A stretch of DNA of 47,927 nucleotides from Paenibacillus caseinilyticus (GTDB lineage: Bacteria; Bacillota; Bacilli; Paenibacillales; NBRC-103111), in assembly GCF_027533645.1 (NCBI RefSeq), contig NZ_JAQAGY010000038.1, forward strand, positions 1 through 47,927, written 5' to 3'. The notes under the pieces were generated by a model. That model had not been told where the DNA came from. It made no database searches and saw only the letters and a program-made list of their open reading frames with translations. Shown piece by piece: positions 47,925 through 47,927 of this stretch (within the stretch, counting starts at the first letter, position 1; each line of letters begins with the position of its first letter). The translations under genes and the position numbers were made by a program.

Positions 47925-47927
47925 GGT

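Overview
The window looks like part of the chromosome of a GC-rich, spore-forming, plant-polysaccharide-degrading Paenibacillus relative (Paenibacillaceae, Bacillota). The grounds are a CwlJ-type spore cortex hydrolase, strong AGGAGG-type ribosome binding sites, the Bacillus-like pair ytqA/ytqB, RNase J, a fused MsrA-MsrB, a WGxxGxxG-type secreted protein, and a 5S-tRNA array of the Bacillota type. The genus is inferred from gene content; no database search was possible.

Layout. 0.1-5.7 kb: tRNA and housekeeping genes (trmB; ytqA and ytqB/mnmM for tRNA wobble uridine modification; manA) mixed with two low-complexity exported proteins. 5.8-7.5 kb: a B12-binding-type radical SAM protein. 7.8-16.9 kb: a glucuronoxylan/hexuronate island. 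A GH52 beta-xylosidase and a GH67 alpha-glucuronidase overlap by 4 nt and are divergent from an AraC regulator. Next comes a four-gene operon, GntR regulator - mannonate dehydratase (uxuA) - SDR fructuronate reductase (uxuB-like) - Nif3-like protein. Its promoter is flanked by two copies of the palindrome CTTGTATACAAG. Together the two units would release xylose and (methyl)glucuronate from aldouronates and carry fructuronate to 2-keto-3-deoxygluconate. The uronate isomerase, transporters and KDG kinase are not in this window.

17.4-24.4 kb: a secreted lipase-like hydrolase, cwlJ, an RluA-type pseudouridine synthase and a large secreted rhamnogalacturonan lyase (PL11). 24.5-31.8 kb: DJ-1/PfpI protein, MFS exporter with divergent MarR regulator, CopZ, FAD oxidoreductase, lipoprotein, Nudix hydrolase and histidine phosphatase. 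31.9-43.8 kb: a signalling-rich stretch with a membrane GGDEF-EAL protein, a membrane diguanylate cyclase, and a three-gene operon made of a LytTR regulator whose receiver lacks its phosphoacceptor Asp, a receiver protein with a decayed GGDEF domain, and a soluble GAF-GAF histidine kinase. MsrAB, an acetyltransferase and small conserved proteins lie between. 44.2-46.3 kb: RNase J behind a tiny excisionase-fold HTH gene. 46.7-47.9 kb: the 3' end of an rRNA operon on the minus strand: 5S, then Ile, Glu, Val, fMet, Trp, Gln, Lys, Leu, Gly, Arg, Pro tRNAs and a terminator.

The best candidate for something undescribed is a 46-47 nt structured element that occurs twice on the same strand, upstream of manA (4409-4455) and of the rhamnogalacturonan lyase (21566-21611). 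The first 17 nt and the last 22 nt are identical, the central loop differs, and in both copies the same GAAGCC segment can pair with a downstream GGCTTC, as in a riboswitch-like switch. The second candidate is the LytTR / pseudo-GGDEF / GAF-kinase module with its apparently phosphorylation-blind output regulator.
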